Shown in pieces: positions 51,701-60,493 of a stretch of 64,000 bases of DNA (positions are counted from its first letter, which is position 1; the number at the start of each line of letters is the position of its first letter). The stretch is from JAGIBJ01 sp032119595 (lineage in GTDB: Bacteria > Actinomycetota > Thermoleophilia > Solirubrobacterales > Solirubrobacteraceae). The position numbers were made by a program, and so were the translations under genes. The stretch lies in assembly GCA_032119595.1 (NCBI GenBank), contig JAUMBQ010000008.1, forward strand, positions 62,001-126,000. The letters run 5' to 3'. The notes beneath the pieces were generated by a model, which was not told the origin of the DNA, searched no databases, and saw only the letters and a list, made by a program, of their open reading frames with translations.

Positions 51701-54700
51701 TCGTGGTGAACCCCGCCGCGCCGCCCGCTTTGGCCGGAGTCGCGCTGAAGGCGAGCGTCGGGCTGAACGCCAGGCCGTCGCAGTCGGTGATCGTGAACGT
51801 GTCGGTGGCGGACGCGGTGCTGCGCTGATCGCCGTAGAGCGCCGAGGTCAGCGCCAGGTTCGTCGTCTTCGCGCCACAGGTGCTCGGGTTGAAGAGGAAG
51901 CCAGGCTTTGTGATCGCGATGTCGAGCGCCCGCAGGTACATCGGGATGCCCTTCAGCTCGGTCGGGACCGCGGCGGAGATGTCGATGCCGTAGTCGGACC
52001 GCAGCTTCACGTCGGCGATGACGTTGACCTTGCCGAGGTCGACTGGGCCGACCTGGACCGGGATGGAGAGGCCGATGCCGACGATGTCGTCGCTGCTCGG
52101 CGCGTCGACGAGGTACGCCTTGCCGGCAAACGTGGCGCCGACGGTGCCCTGGCCCGCTTCGGCGTCGATCGTGCCGATCTCCGTGTTCGCGGCGCAGGCC
52201 CCGGCGTTTGCGTCGGCGACGGAGCACCGTGGCTTGCCGTCGATGTTGGCCAGCAGCCCGGCCGGGAGCGAGATCTCGACCTTGCGCAGTTCGCGATGGC
52301 CGGTCGGCACGGCGACGCTGGTGGTCAGCGTCGTGTCTTGGCCGGCGCGGGTGTCGCTGAGCGCGACCGAACCGGTGGCCGCGAAGCTCGCGGCGTCGCC
52401 GCAGTTCTCGTCGACGGGGAGGGTCGCCGTGCGGTTGACCGCGGCGCCCGTCTGCGGCGTGAGGCTCGCCGACCCGGCGGGCGTCCCGCAGGTGCGCGGC
52501 ATCGAGATCGCGGGCGATGTGCCGCCGCGCAACGTGAGTTCGAAGTTCGTGAAGGCGATTGCCGGCGCGTCGTCGAACGTCGCGGTGGTCTTGCCGGTCG
52601 CGGCATCGACGTCGACCTTGCCGGCGAGCTTCACGCGCACGGCGGCGCCGAAGGTCGGGCTCTTGGCGTCGAGGTAGAGGCCCGCGATGGCGCCGGACGG
52701 CGCGGCCGAAGCGAGGAACACATCGCCGACCATGTCGCCGACCTGCGGGACGGACACCTTGGCGGAGCCGATGACGCTGCCCGCCGGGCAGGTCGGGTCG
52801 CTGAAGGCGTCCACGGCGAACTGCGCGGCGCTGCAGCCGACCAGGTTGCCAGCGGCGTTGATGGACGACGAGAGCGACACGCCGGTCGGGAGGTCGACCA
52901 CGGCCGACTTCAGGGCCGCCTGCTCAGAGCCGGTGCCCGAAGCGGGTGCCGTGATCTTCGTCGTGAAGCTGCTGGCGCCGGCGGCGCGCGACGGGGAACC
53001 GGAGAAGCTGATCTGCGGGTTCCAGCCGAGCTGGTCGCAGCTCGTCGCCGTGAACGGGACGCTCGGCGTGGCGGTGCTCCCGCCGACCGAGGTAAGCGTG
53101 GCCTGGGTGCTCGAGGCGGCGCAGGTGGCGGGGTTCGTGAGGAATCCGGCCTTGTCGATCGTGAGCTTCAGGGAGCGCAGGAAGAGCGCGACGCCCTTCT
53201 GGCTCGTGGGGACATCGGCGATCACGTCGACGCCGTAGTCGGCCGGGCGGAGCTTGACCGACGCGATCGTGATCACCTTGCCGAGGTCGACCGGGCCGAC
53301 GACCGCGGGCAGTTCGACGGCGATGCCGACGACGTCGCCGGCGGTCGGGGCATCCGTGAGGTAGAGCGAGCCGTTGAACGTGCCGGGCACGTTGCCCTGG
53401 CCGGCTTTGGCCTCGACCGTCCCGAGCTTGGTCGCGGCCGAGCAGGTGCCGGCGTTCGCGGCGGTCAGCGAGCAGCGCGTGGCGCCGGCGATGTTCGCGA
53501 GCAGGCCTTCGGGCAGCGACAGCGCGAGCTTGCTGAGCGCGCGGTGGCGCTCGGGGATCGTGATGGTCGACGTAAGGGTGCTGTTCGCGCCGGCCGTCGT
53601 CGGGGCGATCACGTTGGTGAAGGTCGGCGTGAAGCTGGACGCGTCGGCGCAGCTCTGGTCGACCGTGAGCGTGCCCGAGCGGCTCGCGGCGGGTGCGCCG
53701 GAGTGCGGCGACAGGCTCGCCGACCCGGTCGGGGTTCCGCAGGTGCGCGGCATCGAGATGACCGGCTGGTCGCCGCCCTTGAACGTGACGGCGAACGAGC
53801 TGAATGGCACCTCAGGGGCGTCGTCGAACACCGCGGTAGCGACTCCCGTCGCGGGGTCAACGTCGACCGTGCCGGAGAGCTTCACGTGCACGCCCGGGAA
53901 GTCCGTGGCGCGAGCGTGAATCAAGACGCGGGCGAGCTTCCCGACGGGAGCGGAGCTGGCGAGGAAGACCTCACCGGTGAGCTGCCCGACCGACGCGGTG
54001 GCGATCGTCGTGGAGCCGATCTGCGACAGCGCCGGGCACGTCGTGCCGGTCGTCGTGGAGGCGAGGTCGAACTGGGCATCCGTGCAGGTCGCAAGCGTGC
54101 CCGCCGAATCGAGCGACGGGGACAGTGACACGCCGGTCGGCAGCACGACGCTCGCGGTCTTCAGGGCCGACTGGGCCCCGGCCGGAACCGTGATCGTGGT
54201 CGTGAATGCCGAAGCGCCGCCGGCCTTGGCGGGCGAGGCGCTGAACGCGAGCGTCGGATCGAACGCGAGCTGGTCGCAGGCGCCGATCGTCACGCTGCTG
54301 GAGGCGTTCGCCGTGCTCGTGGCCCCGCCGTACGACGCGGAGGTCAGGCCGAGCGTCGAGGTCTTCGTGCCACACGTGCTGGGGTTGAAGAGGAATCCGG
54401 CCTTCGTGATGGCGATGCGCAGCTGCGTGAGGTACATCGGAATGCCCTTGAGCTGCGTCGGCACATCGGCGGAGATGTCGATGCCGTAGTCGGCGCGGAG
54501 CTTGACCGGGGCGACGACGTTGACCGTGCCGAGGTCGATCGGACCGACCTGCACGGGGATCGACAGGCCGATCGCGACGATGTCGCCGGACGTCGGCGCA
54601 TCGACCAGGTAGGCCTTGCCGTTGAACGTGCCGGGCGTCGTGCCCTGCCCGGCCGAGGCGGTGATCGTGCCGATCTCGGTGCTCGCGGCGCACGTGCCAG

Positions 54701-57700
54701 CCTGGGCGGCGGCGACGCTGCACCGCGCCTGTCCGGCGACCTTGGCCAGCAGGCCGGGCGGCAGGGAGATGTCCACCTTGCTGAGTTCGCGATGGCCCGT
54801 CGGCACGTTCACGGTGGTCGTGAGCTGGGTGTCCTGGCCGGCGCGGGTATCGCTCAGGGCGACCGTGCCGGTGGCCGCAAAGCTGGCGGCGTCGCCGCAG
54901 TTCACGTCGACGGTGAGCGTGCTGGTCCGGGTCACGGCAGCGCCGCTCTGCGGGGTGAGCGCGGCCGAGCCGGAGGGCGTACCGCAGGTGCGCGGCATCG
55001 AGATCGCGGGGTTCGTGCCGCCGCGCATCGTGAGCTCGAACGCGGTGAACGCGACGGCCGGGGCGTTGTCGAACGTGGCGGTCGTCTTGCCGGTCGCGGC
55101 ATCGACGTCGACCTTGCCCGAGAGCTTCACGCGGACGCTGGATCCGAACGGCGTGCTCTTGGCATCGAGGAAGAGTCCGGCGATCGCGCCCGACGGGATC
55201 GTCTGCGCGAGGTATACCGCGCCGGTCAGATCGCCGACCTGCGGGACCGTGATCTTCGCGGTGCCGATCGCGCTCGGGGCCGGGCAGGTCGGATCGCCGA
55301 AGGTGGCGAGCGCGAACTCCGCGTTCGTGCAGCCGGTCAGCGTGCCGGCGGAGTTGATCGACGACGAAAGCGACACGCCGGTCGGGAGGTCGACGACGGC
55401 CTTCCTGAGCGCGCCCTGCTCGGTACCCGGCGCCGAGGCCGGCGCGGTGATCCTGGCCGTGAACGCGCTGGCGCCAGCGGCACGCGACGGCGCGCCAGTA
55501 AAGCTCACCGACGGGTTGAACCCGAGCTGGTCGCAGTTCGTGGCCTGGAAGGCGGCGGTCGGCGTGGCGGTCCCGCCGCCCTGGCCGGACAGCGTCGCCC
55601 GAGTGCTCGTGGCCGCGCACGTGACCGGGTTCGTGAGGAAGCCGGCCTTGTCGATCGTGAGCTTGAGTTGCCGCAGGAAGAGCGGGATGCCCTTGACGTC
55701 CGTCGGCACGTCGGCCGAGACGTCGATGCCATAGTCGGCCGGGCGCAGCTTGACCGACGCGATCGTGATCACCTTGCCGAGATCGACTGGGCCGACGACC
55801 GCGGGGAGTTCGACGGCGATACCGACGACGTCGCCGGCGGTCGGCGCGTCCGTGAGGTAGAGCGAGCCCGCGAAGGCGCCGGGCGTGGTGCCCTGGCCAG
55901 CGAGCGCGTCGACGGAGCCGATCTTCGAGGCGACCGTGCAGTTGCCGGCCGTCGCGACGGCGATCGAGCAGCGCGTCGCACCGTCGATCTTGGCGAGGAG
56001 GCCTTCCGGGAGGCTCATCGCGAGCTTGCTCAGCGCGCGGTGGCCCTCGGGCACGTTCACCGTGGTGACCATCGTCGTGTTGGCGCCGGCCTTCGTCGGG
56101 CTGATGACGTTGGAGAAGGTCGGCGCGAAGCTCGAGGCGTCCGCGCAGTTCACATCGATCGTGAGCGTGGCCGTGCGGTTGACGGCGGTGCCGGTCTGGG
56201 GTGTGAGCGCGGCTGTGCCCGTCGGCGTGCCACAGGTGCGCGGCATCGAGATCGCGGGATTCGTCCCGCCGCGCAGCGCGAGCTGGAAGGTGGTGAACGC
56301 GATCGCCGGCACGTTGTCGAAGGTCGCGGTGGTCTTGCCGGTGGCAGCGTCGACATCGACCTTGCCGTCGAGCTTCACCCGGACGGCCGCGCCGAACGTC
56401 GCGCTCTTGGCGTCGACATACAGGCCCGCGACGGCGCCGCTCGGGGCGACGGTCGCGAGGTAGACATTGCCGGTCAGCGAGCCGACCTGCGGCACGTCGA
56501 TCTGGGCGGTCCCGATGGCGCTCGTGGCCGGGCAGGTCGGGTCGGCGAAGGTCGACTGGGCAAACTGCGCGGCTGTGCAGCCCGTGAGGGTGCCAGCGGA
56601 GTTGATCGACGGTGAGAGCGACACGCCGGTCGGGAGGTCAACGACGGCCTTCTTCACCGCACCCTGCTCGGTGCCGGGCGCCGAGGCCGGAGCCGTGATC
56701 CGGGTGGTGAACGCGCTCGCGCCGGCGGCGCGCTGCGGCGCGGCCGTGAACGAGAGGGCCGGGTTGAAACCGAGGGACGCGCAGCCGGTCGCCTGGAACG
56801 GCGAGCTCGGGCTGGCCGTGCTGCCGCCGATCGAGGTGAGCGTGGAGGTGGTGTTGGTCGCGGTACACGTGGGCGGGTTCGTGAGGAACCCGGCCTTGTC
56901 GATCGTGAGCTTCAGCTGCCGCAGGAACAGCGGGACGCCCTTGGCATCGGTCGGCACATCGGCCGTGACATCGATGCCGTAGTCGGCCGGGCGCAGCTTG
57001 ACCGACGCGATCGTGATCACTTTGCCGAGATCGACCGGGCCCACCACGGCGGGGAGTTCGACCGCGATACCGACGACGTCGCCGGCGGTCGGCGCGTCGG
57101 TGAGGTAGAGCGAACCGGTGAACGTGCCCGGCGTCGTACCCTGGCCCGCCAGCGCTTCGACCGAGCCGATGCGCGAGGCCACGGCGCAGGTGCCGGCCGT
57201 CGCCGCCGCGATGGAGCAGCGCGTCGCGGTCGCGATGTTGGCGAGGAGGCCGGCCGGCAGGCTCAGCGCCATCTTGCTCAGATGGCGGTGGCGCTCGGGG
57301 ATCGTGACCGTCGTGGTGAGGGTGGTGTTCGCGCTTGCCTGCGTTGGGCTGGTCGTCGCGGTCAGCGTCGGTGCGAAGCTCGCGGCGTCCCCGCAGTTCG
57401 TGCTGAGGACGAGCGTCCCGGCTGGGGAGGCGACGGTGCCGGAGTGCGGCGTCATCGTCGACGAGCCGTTGTAGGTCGCGCAGGTCCGCGGCATCGAGAG
57501 CACCGGGTTGGTGCCGCCCCGCATCGTGAGCGCAAAGCTCGTAAACGGCACGGGCGGGATGCCGTCGAACACGACCGTCGTCTTGCCGGTGGTCGCGTTT
57601 ACATCGATGAGCCCTTCGAGCTTCACCCGGGCCTGCGCGCCGAAGTCGACCGACTTGGCGTCGACCAGGATGCGCGCCGTGTGGCCGGCGACGGCCGTGC

Positions 57701-60026
57701 CGAGGTAGGCGTTGCCGGTGAGCTGCCCGACGCTCGGCGTCTGGATCGACACCGTGCCGACGCTCGAGCCGGCTGGACAGGTCGTGTCGGCGAAGGTGGT
57801 CTGGGCGAACTGCGCATCGGTGCAGCCGACAAGGTTGCCCGCCGAATTCGCCGACGGCGAGAGCGAGACGCCGTCGGGCAGCCCGACGGAGATCGTCTTC
57901 GGCGGCGACTGCTCGCCAGCCGGAACCGTGACCGTGGTCGTCAATGCCGAGGAGCCTGCGGCGGACGCCGGGGCGGCCGAGAACGCGAGCGTCGGCGCGA
58001 AGGCCATCGTGGCGCACCCCGTGATGGTGACCGCGGAGGTGCTTGTGGCGTTCGTGCCCTGCGCGCTGCCGAACGCACCCGAGACCGAGTTGCCGGTGCA
58101 GACCGGCGGGTTCGTCATGAAGTTCGCTTTGTCGAACGTCAGGCGCAGACGCTGCTGGTCGAGCTGCAGCTTGCGCACGTCCTCCGGAATCGTGGAGACC
58201 ACATCGATGCCGTAGTCGGTGCGCAGGCGGATCTTGGCCTGGATCTTGAGGTCGTCGATGAAGATCGGGCCGACCTGCACCGGCACCTTGATGAAGAGGC
58301 CAGCGATCGACGTTGCATCCGGAGCGTCCGTGAGGAATATCTCGCCGTTGAAGGTGCCGGGCACGGTCGACTGGCCCGCGAGGCTTTGCACCGTGCCGAC
58401 CTTCGAGGCCGTCGGGCAGCTGCCGGCTCCGGCCTGGGTGAGCGTGCATCGCGTGACGCTGGCGATGTTCGCGAGCAGGCCGGGCGGCAGCGACGCGGTG
58501 ACGCTCGTGAAGGCCTCGTCGCCGACCGGGAGGTCGATGGTGGTGACGCCGGTCGCGGCGGCGCCGGCGCGGTTCGGCGTCTGGACCATGCCGATCGTCG
58601 GGCGGAAGCGGCCGGCCGGCGGGCAGTTGCTGTTGACCACGTAGTTGCCGGTCCGTGCTGCGGCCGTCGCCGAGGAGTACGACACGAGCGAGCCGTCGCC
58701 GACGTAGGTGGCGCAGGTGCGAGGCTGGCGGAGCGCGGGCGCCGTGCCAGCGCGGAAGGAGAACGCGAAGCTCTTGACGGGCTGGGCCGGCAGGTTCGTG
58801 AGCGTCGTGATGAGCCGGCCGGTGGTCGGGTCGATCGAGACGGCGGCGGGGAACTTCACGCGGACGGCGTCGGTCGCGGTGCCAAGCTGCGCGACGACGA
58901 ACAGCCGCACCAGATCGTTCGCGCCGACCGGTGCGGCGGGCTGCGCAAGGAACACGTCGCCGGGGATGACGCCGATCAGGGGGGAATCCATCGCGACCGT
59001 GCCGATCTTTGCGCCGGCGGGACACGTCGATGGCGTGTTCTGCGTGACGTTGAACTGCGCGTCGGTGCAGGCAACGAGCGCGCCGTCGGAATCCGTCGCA
59101 CCCGAGAGCTGCACGCCGGGCGGCAGCGTGAGCGTCACGTTCTTGAACGGTGCGTTGACGCGGGCGGCGGCTGGGCTAAAGGGCTGGGAGACGTTCACCG
59201 AGAAGGCCGTCGGCGTCGCGGCGGCCGTCGCGGCCGGGCCGAAGGCGAGCGTCGGGTTGAACGGCGCGGCGGCGCAGTTCGTCGGCGTGTAGCCGAGGCT
59301 GTCGGTGTCGACGGAGTTGTCCCAGGCCGTTGAACTCACGTTGGTGGTCGCAAGGACGCACTCCGGCGGGTTGAAGAAGAAGCCGCTCGTGCTGTTGTAG
59401 ACCCGCCCGTACATCGTCATCAACATCGAGTTGATCGTGATGTTGGCGTTGCCGAGGCCGAGGCCGAGGAAGTTGACCTTGGCGGTCTTCGGGATGTTCG
59501 GCACTTCAGCGCGGATCGCGTACGACCCGTCATTTCGGAGCCGGAACGTGCCCTCGATGTACATCGTCTCGGACAGGCTGGAGGCGACCGTCAGCCCGAA
59601 ACGCCCCACTTCGGTGCCGACCGTGTTGAGGCGGTACATGCCGCCAGTCGCCGTCAGGTTGATCGGAATGCCAAGCGTGGCCACCGCCACGGCAGTCACG
59701 TCGGTGGAGATGCCGCCGATGCGGGAGGAGTCCGCGCAGTTGTCGCTCTGCCAGTTCGCGTCGGTGCACTTGGTTGCGTTGTCGAGCGCCCCGAGCTGCC
59801 CCTTGGGCAGGTCGACCGTGACCGACTTCGGCGTCGAGTCCTGCGGGAACGACATCGCGAGCGAGAAGTTCGAGTACGCCATCGCGTCGTCGGTCTGCGA
59901 CGGCGTCGCGTCGGTGACGTCGACGGTGTAGGCCGCCATCGCCGGCGTCGTGAACGCCGCCAGGAGGCCGATGCACGCAACGAGGAGCAGCGCGACGCGC
60001 GACCTCAAGGAAATGGTGATGCGCAT
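45726..60026 (-). CDS. Giant secreted protein of eleven tandem ~415-aa units (4766 aa)
   Basis: ATG 60026 is chosen because AGAAGG lies just upstream and a signal peptide follows (VALLLVACIGLLAAF, cleavage near AMAA). The mature protein is eleven consecutive units, each of two related ~205-aa halves. Each half has an LPxGL strand, a Cys pair about 10 residues apart (RCS...GTC; GCT...PTC), an S-x-IGT motif, a GxxYL strand, and ends in a conserved Cys (FLTNPxTC or SMPRTCG). The C-terminus (about 4610-4766) is a basic beta domain with Lys-rich strands and a KKKK-type stretch. There is no LPxTG, membrane helix or enzyme motif. Probably a very long, disulfide-stabilised surface filament or wall-associated adhesin; function unknown. 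Confidence 0.88.
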   Translation of the reverse strand: MRITISLRSRVALLLVACIGLLAAFTTPAMAAYTVDVTDATPSQTDDAMAYSNFSLAMSFPQDSTPKSVTVDLPKGQLGALDNATKCTDANWQSDNCADSSRIGGISTDVTAVAVATLGIPINLTATGGMYRLNTVGTEVGRFGLTVASSLSETMYIEGTFRLRNDGSYAIRAEVPNIPKTAKVNFLGLGLGNANITINSMLMTMYGRVYNSTSGFFFNPPECVLATTNVSSTAWDNSVDTDSLGYTPTNCAAAPFNPTLAFGPAATAAATPTAFSVNVSQPFSPAAARVNAPFKNVTLTLPPGVQLSGATDSDGALVACTDAQFNVTQNTPSTCPAGAKIGTVAMDSPLIGVIPGDVFLAQPAAPVGANDLVRLFVVAQLGTATDAVRVKFPAAVSIDPTTGRLITTLTNLPAQPVKSFAFSFRAGTAPALRQPRTCATYVGDGSLVSYSSATAAARTGNYVVNSNCPPAGRFRPTIGMVQTPNRAGAAATGVTTIDLPVGDEAFTSVTASLPPGLLANIASVTRCTLTQAGAGSCPTASKVGTVQSLAGQSTVPGTFNGEIFLTDAPDATSIAGLFIKVPVQVGPIFIDDLKIQAKIRLRTDYGIDVVSTIPEDVRKLQLDQQRLRLTFDKANFMTNPPVCTGNSVSGAFGSAQGTNATSTSAVTITGCATMAFAPTLAFSAAPASAAGSSALTTTVTVPAGEQSPPKTISVGLPDGVSLSPSANSAGNLVGCTDAQFAQTTFADTTCPAGSSVGTVSIQTPSVGQLTGNAYLGTAVAGHTARILVDAKSVDFGAQARVKLEGLIDVNATTGKTTVVFDGIPPVPFTSFALTMRGGTNPVLSMPRTCATYNGSSTMTPHSGTVASPAGTLVLSTNCGDAASFAPTLTATTSPTQASANTTLTTTVTIPERHRHLSKMALSLPAGLLANIATATRCSIAAATAGTCAVASRIGSVEALAGQGTTPGTFTGSLYLTDAPTAGDVVGIAVELPAVVGPVDLGKVITIASVKLRPADYGIDVTADVPTDAKGVPLFLRQLKLTIDKAGFLTNPPTCTATNTTSTLTSIGGSTASPSSPFQATGCASLGFNPALSFTAAPQRAAGASAFTTRITAPASAPGTEQGAVKKAVVDLPTGVSLSPSINSAGTLTGCTAAQFAQSTFADPTCPATSAIGTAQIDVPQVGSLTGNVYLATVAPSGAVAGLYVDAKSATFGAAVRVKLDGKVDVDAATGKTTATFDNVPAIAFTTFQLALRGGTNPAISMPRTCGTPTGTAALTPQTGTAVNRTATLTIDVNCADASSFAPTFSNVISPTKAGANTTMVTTVNVPEGHRALSKLAMSLPEGLLAKIDGATRCSIAVATAGNCTVASKIGSVDALAGQGTTPGAFAGSLYLTDAPTAGDVVGIAVELPAVVGPVDLGKVITIASVKLRPADYGIDVSADVPTDVKGIPLFLRQLKLTIDKAGFLTNPVTCAATSTRATLSGQGGGTATPTAAFQATNCDQLGFNPSVSFTGAPSRAAGASAFTARITAPASAPGTEQGALRKAVVDLPTGVSLSSSINSAGTLTGCTNAEFALATFGDPTCPAPSAIGTAKITVPQVGDLTGAVYLAQTIPSGAIAGLFLDAKSTPFGSSVRVKLSGKVDVDAATGKTTATFDNAPAVAFTAFELTMRGGTNPAISMPRTCGTPSGSAALTPQSGAAVTRTSTLTVDVNCGDAASFAATGTVALSDTRAGQDTQLTTTVNVPTGHRELSKVDISLPPGLLAKVAGQARCSVAAAQAGTCAASTEIGTITASAGQGTTPGTFNGKAYLVDAPTSGDIVAIGLSIPVQVGPIDLGTVNVVAPVKLRADYGIDISADVPTQLKGIPMYLTQLRIAITKAGFLFNPSTCGTKTSTLGLTSASYGGATSTANASSSVTIGACDQLAFDPTLAFSASPAKAGGASAFTTTITVPAGAQSALKTASVVLPTGVSLSPSLDSAGTLATCTDAQFDLASTTTGTTCPALSQIGSTTIATASVGQLTGEVFLASSAPVGKLARVLIHARATDFPGVHVKLSGTVDVDPATGVATAVFDDAPEVPFSSFAVTFKGGDQPVISMPRTCGTPTGSASLSPHSGAPAASRSGTLTVDQSCADASSFTPTFTNVIAPTTAGANSTLTSTITIPERHRALSKLALSLPEGLLANIAGATRCSLTAANAGTCSAATKLGTVEAKAGQGNVPGTFNGSLYLTDAPTAGDVVGIAVELPAVVGPVDLGKVITIASVKLRPADYGVDVIADVPTSQKGVALFLRSLKLTIDKAGFLTNPATCAASSTQATLTSVGGSTATPSVPFTATSCDQLGWNPQISFSGSPSRAAGASSFTTKITAPASGTGSEQAALKSAVVDLPTGVSLSSSINAAGNLVGCSAAQFAVDAFSDPTCPAGSVIGSAKVSVPQVGDMVGDVFLASAAPSGAIAGLYLDAKSPTFGAAVRVKLAGKVDVDAATGKTTATFDDAPAIAFTNFELTLRGGTSPAISMPRTCGTPAGSASLTPQTGAAVNRTATLPVDENCGDAASFAATGSVALSDTRAGQDTTLTTSVAVPTGHRELRKVEISLPAGLLANIDGKPRCSVADANAGACAANTEIGTIDAEAGQGTVGATFAGKAYLVDAPSSDDIVGIGLSIPVQVGPVDLGKVNVIADVKLRSDYGIDISAAVPTELKGIPMYLRALDIAITKPGFLFNPSTCGAKTTNLALTSALYGDQRSTASATDTFTITDCDGLAFSPTLAFSATPAKAGGAAGFTTTITLPATAQSALKSASVQLPAGLSLSPSIDSSATLTGCTDGQFDQATPSAAPTCPAAAKIGDTAITTGSVGELTGSVYLAATAPGHLARVFVYAASSAYPGARVKMEGVVDVDEATGLTSADFTGAPEVPFTKFEITFRGGDAPALSMPRTCGTPAGSASLASHAGGAPVSRSATLTIDQDCGNASQFAPTTTVTTAPNQAAAATALTTKITVPSGQQELDRVRLSLPAGLIAKIDGHAKCSTASANAGTCAAASKIGTISAKAGQGDVPGTFSGGSVYLADAPSAGDLVGLAIELPVQVGKVGPDAIVDLGKVTVIGGIKLRQDYGIDIDVPVPTKVKGIPMHLRELTLAIDESGFMINPATCTGNDVTGTLNAAQGGSAPVSTSLSVTNCAAAAFNPAVAFSASPAKPAASAAFTTELTVPAAGNHAPLKKAVVTLPQGVSLSASANAGGDLAGCTDAQFSKATWADPTCAAGSKIGTVTIQTPSVGAITGDAYLADSAPNGSLARVFLDATSTTYGSKVRIKVEGTIAVDEATGATVATFDDLPGVAFTSFGLSLRGGTNPVMSLPRTCGTFAGSAVLTPHAGAAANRTGSLVLDQGCPDANQFAPTVAFDLAPNGAGEAGKLTTTITVPGGDQELSKLRLDLPEGLTAKLKGTLRCTIAQAQADACPAGTQLGTVAAKVGVDGAPFTENGGKVYLTEGRAGNVAGMAIVLPAKVGPIDLGKVITIADVQLRSPDLALQITADVPTSVKGVRLDLRELKLAITKDDFLVNPSSCGVLTGTARFTSKGDRTATDDGTITIPDATCAAQTFDPQITFDAGNPKPGEASDFSTTVTLANGPGAESPFKSVSVRLPEGMSLSPSSGARGDLQGCTDAQFHQDDLAVASTCPAGSEIGTAKFETDLVGDLIGKAYLAPATSGNLARVFLETTATDVPNLTVRVVGEVKVNETTGATDAVFASVPAIPVTKFAVTFRGGDAPALALPRLCGTAQGSGTFVPVNGGGAQTRTAGLVLNTDCPNGNAFDPAVQLDRSTTAAGRSMTFTTTVTVPAKQQELSSLKMVLPAGLLGKISSVPACERADAQNGACAPASQVGTVSAKVGVASAPFTVNGAAYLVKGDADSIARLAIVLPAQVGPIDLGNVVTFADLKLRGDYGLDITAATIPTTVKGVRLDLSQLVLAINKPDFMVNPVSCVPAVGKTTLGSSQGSSVAREQAMNTDACEQLKLNASLAFAAAPASPLTSSVVTTQIRATAGAGEALDAMRSVRVTMPEGLSLSPSAGARGDLAECSLGAFNGGDITVDAACPAGSKVGAVTINSPMVGNLSGDAYLGTKTDGHFAGIYLQAKAAEYPSLRVKIVGTLDVDATTGRLTAAFSELPLVQVSAIDLGLRGGDAPVLSLPRTCGIFAADVNILRHGGASSDAIGGLVLDQDCPDPGAFGPSIELGQSTTQAGADTALTTVVKVPARQQELKSLDLAMPAGLLGRLTVAPKCSLDDARSNRCSDASLVGSAKAKVGVPTAPFGVEGKVFLTDGFDGSIAGLMFALPAKVGPIDLGTVVTLAQLKITGNDLRLGITAADIPTRVKGIPLTISELGIAIDKPGMVLNATTCGDQNAGATFGSAQGGSATGQAGVRTTGCGALNWQPKLSVAFSGPAADTKKLGHPTLTTVIEQTEGQGNLRTANVTLPEGLGADLTNINKRQCASAAAAAAGSCAETAKIGVAEILTSALPEPVDAAIYLVDLPNEPLPGLAIRVRDQIDFDIVGTSKLNKEGRIVANFDGLPDTPISKMTLVFNGGSGGIMQLSSEACTTGVKTDGILTAQHGAQKTFAIPVTCNGATTPLSTQPAVVSRALATASFKPSGSASSLTFALSNPAGISKIVLRMPKGAIFTKKAAKLVKLSLTGAKAKTFVVNGERRMAISIKPIKAGEKVTKVKFKLPKKAIKINIKVRKVLLNKKTSKKKKAKILAKLLKPAVTMIDGNGTSTAVKITTKVATK
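46290..59920 (-). repeat. Tandem array of eleven coding units, period 1.21-1.26 kb
   Basis: The codon for the conserved unit-ending Cys (PRTC and variants) recurs at 58712, 57480, 56232, 54984, 53739, 52488, 51246, 49986, 48741, 47499 and 46290. The intervals are 1209-1260 bp and all are multiples of three. Long stretches are nearly identical between units, for example around 53275, 55770 and 57020. Units toward the C-terminus are more diverged. Confidence 0.9.
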
Positions 60027-60493
60027 GGGGCCTTCTTGCATCGGGTGAAGCGAGCCGGGAACCTCGCGCTGATGGGATCGATGAGTCACGGTGCGGTGGG
60101 ATTCGTGCGCGGTCGAGCGGTCCACGGACGGCCGCGCGAGAGTCGCGATGTCCCCTGAATCGGTGCCTTGATGCACCTTCTGAAGTCTGGACGCGGTACG
60201 AATTCCGCCTTGCGTGGCCAGGGCTGGAGGCCCTAACAGCGGTCCGATCCTGGGAAAGCGTCCAGCTACGAGGTTTTCCAGCTCACCGGAACGTGGTTTG
60301 ACCAGTAGCCGCAGGCTGTTTCCGCGCCAGTTGGCGCTTTGCCGCTACGCCGATCAACGCTCGTTCGATGCCATCGCCCCGGCCCAAGCGCGCGACGCAG
60401 CCCAACCATCGTGGGCTGAGAACAGCCCGGATACCGAGCCAAACACAGCCCACGACCCACGACCCCACACCCTTACCGGGGCGGGCCGGCGGG
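60027..60493. promoter_or_regulatory. Upstream region of the giant gene, no gene seen
   Basis: 467 bp with no supported gene. It must hold the leftward promoter of the giant protein; no clear -10/-35 pair, PHO-box array or riboswitch is visible. The ribosome-binding site AGAAGG (60032-60037) belongs to ATG 60026. Confidence 0.4.

Noticed and set aside
50418..54128. Rightward open frame of about 1,236 codons opposite the giant gene
   Set aside because: It mirrors the tandem units of the real leftward gene and is Arg/Gly/Asp-rich low-complexity, as expected of an antisense frame in GC-rich DNA. It has no domain, signal peptide or ribosome-binding site.
45726..60026. Giant gene as a non-ribosomal peptide or polyketide synthase
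   Set aside because: It has a signal peptide and Cys-paired beta-type tandem units and none of the adenylation, condensation, ketosynthase or carrier motifs.
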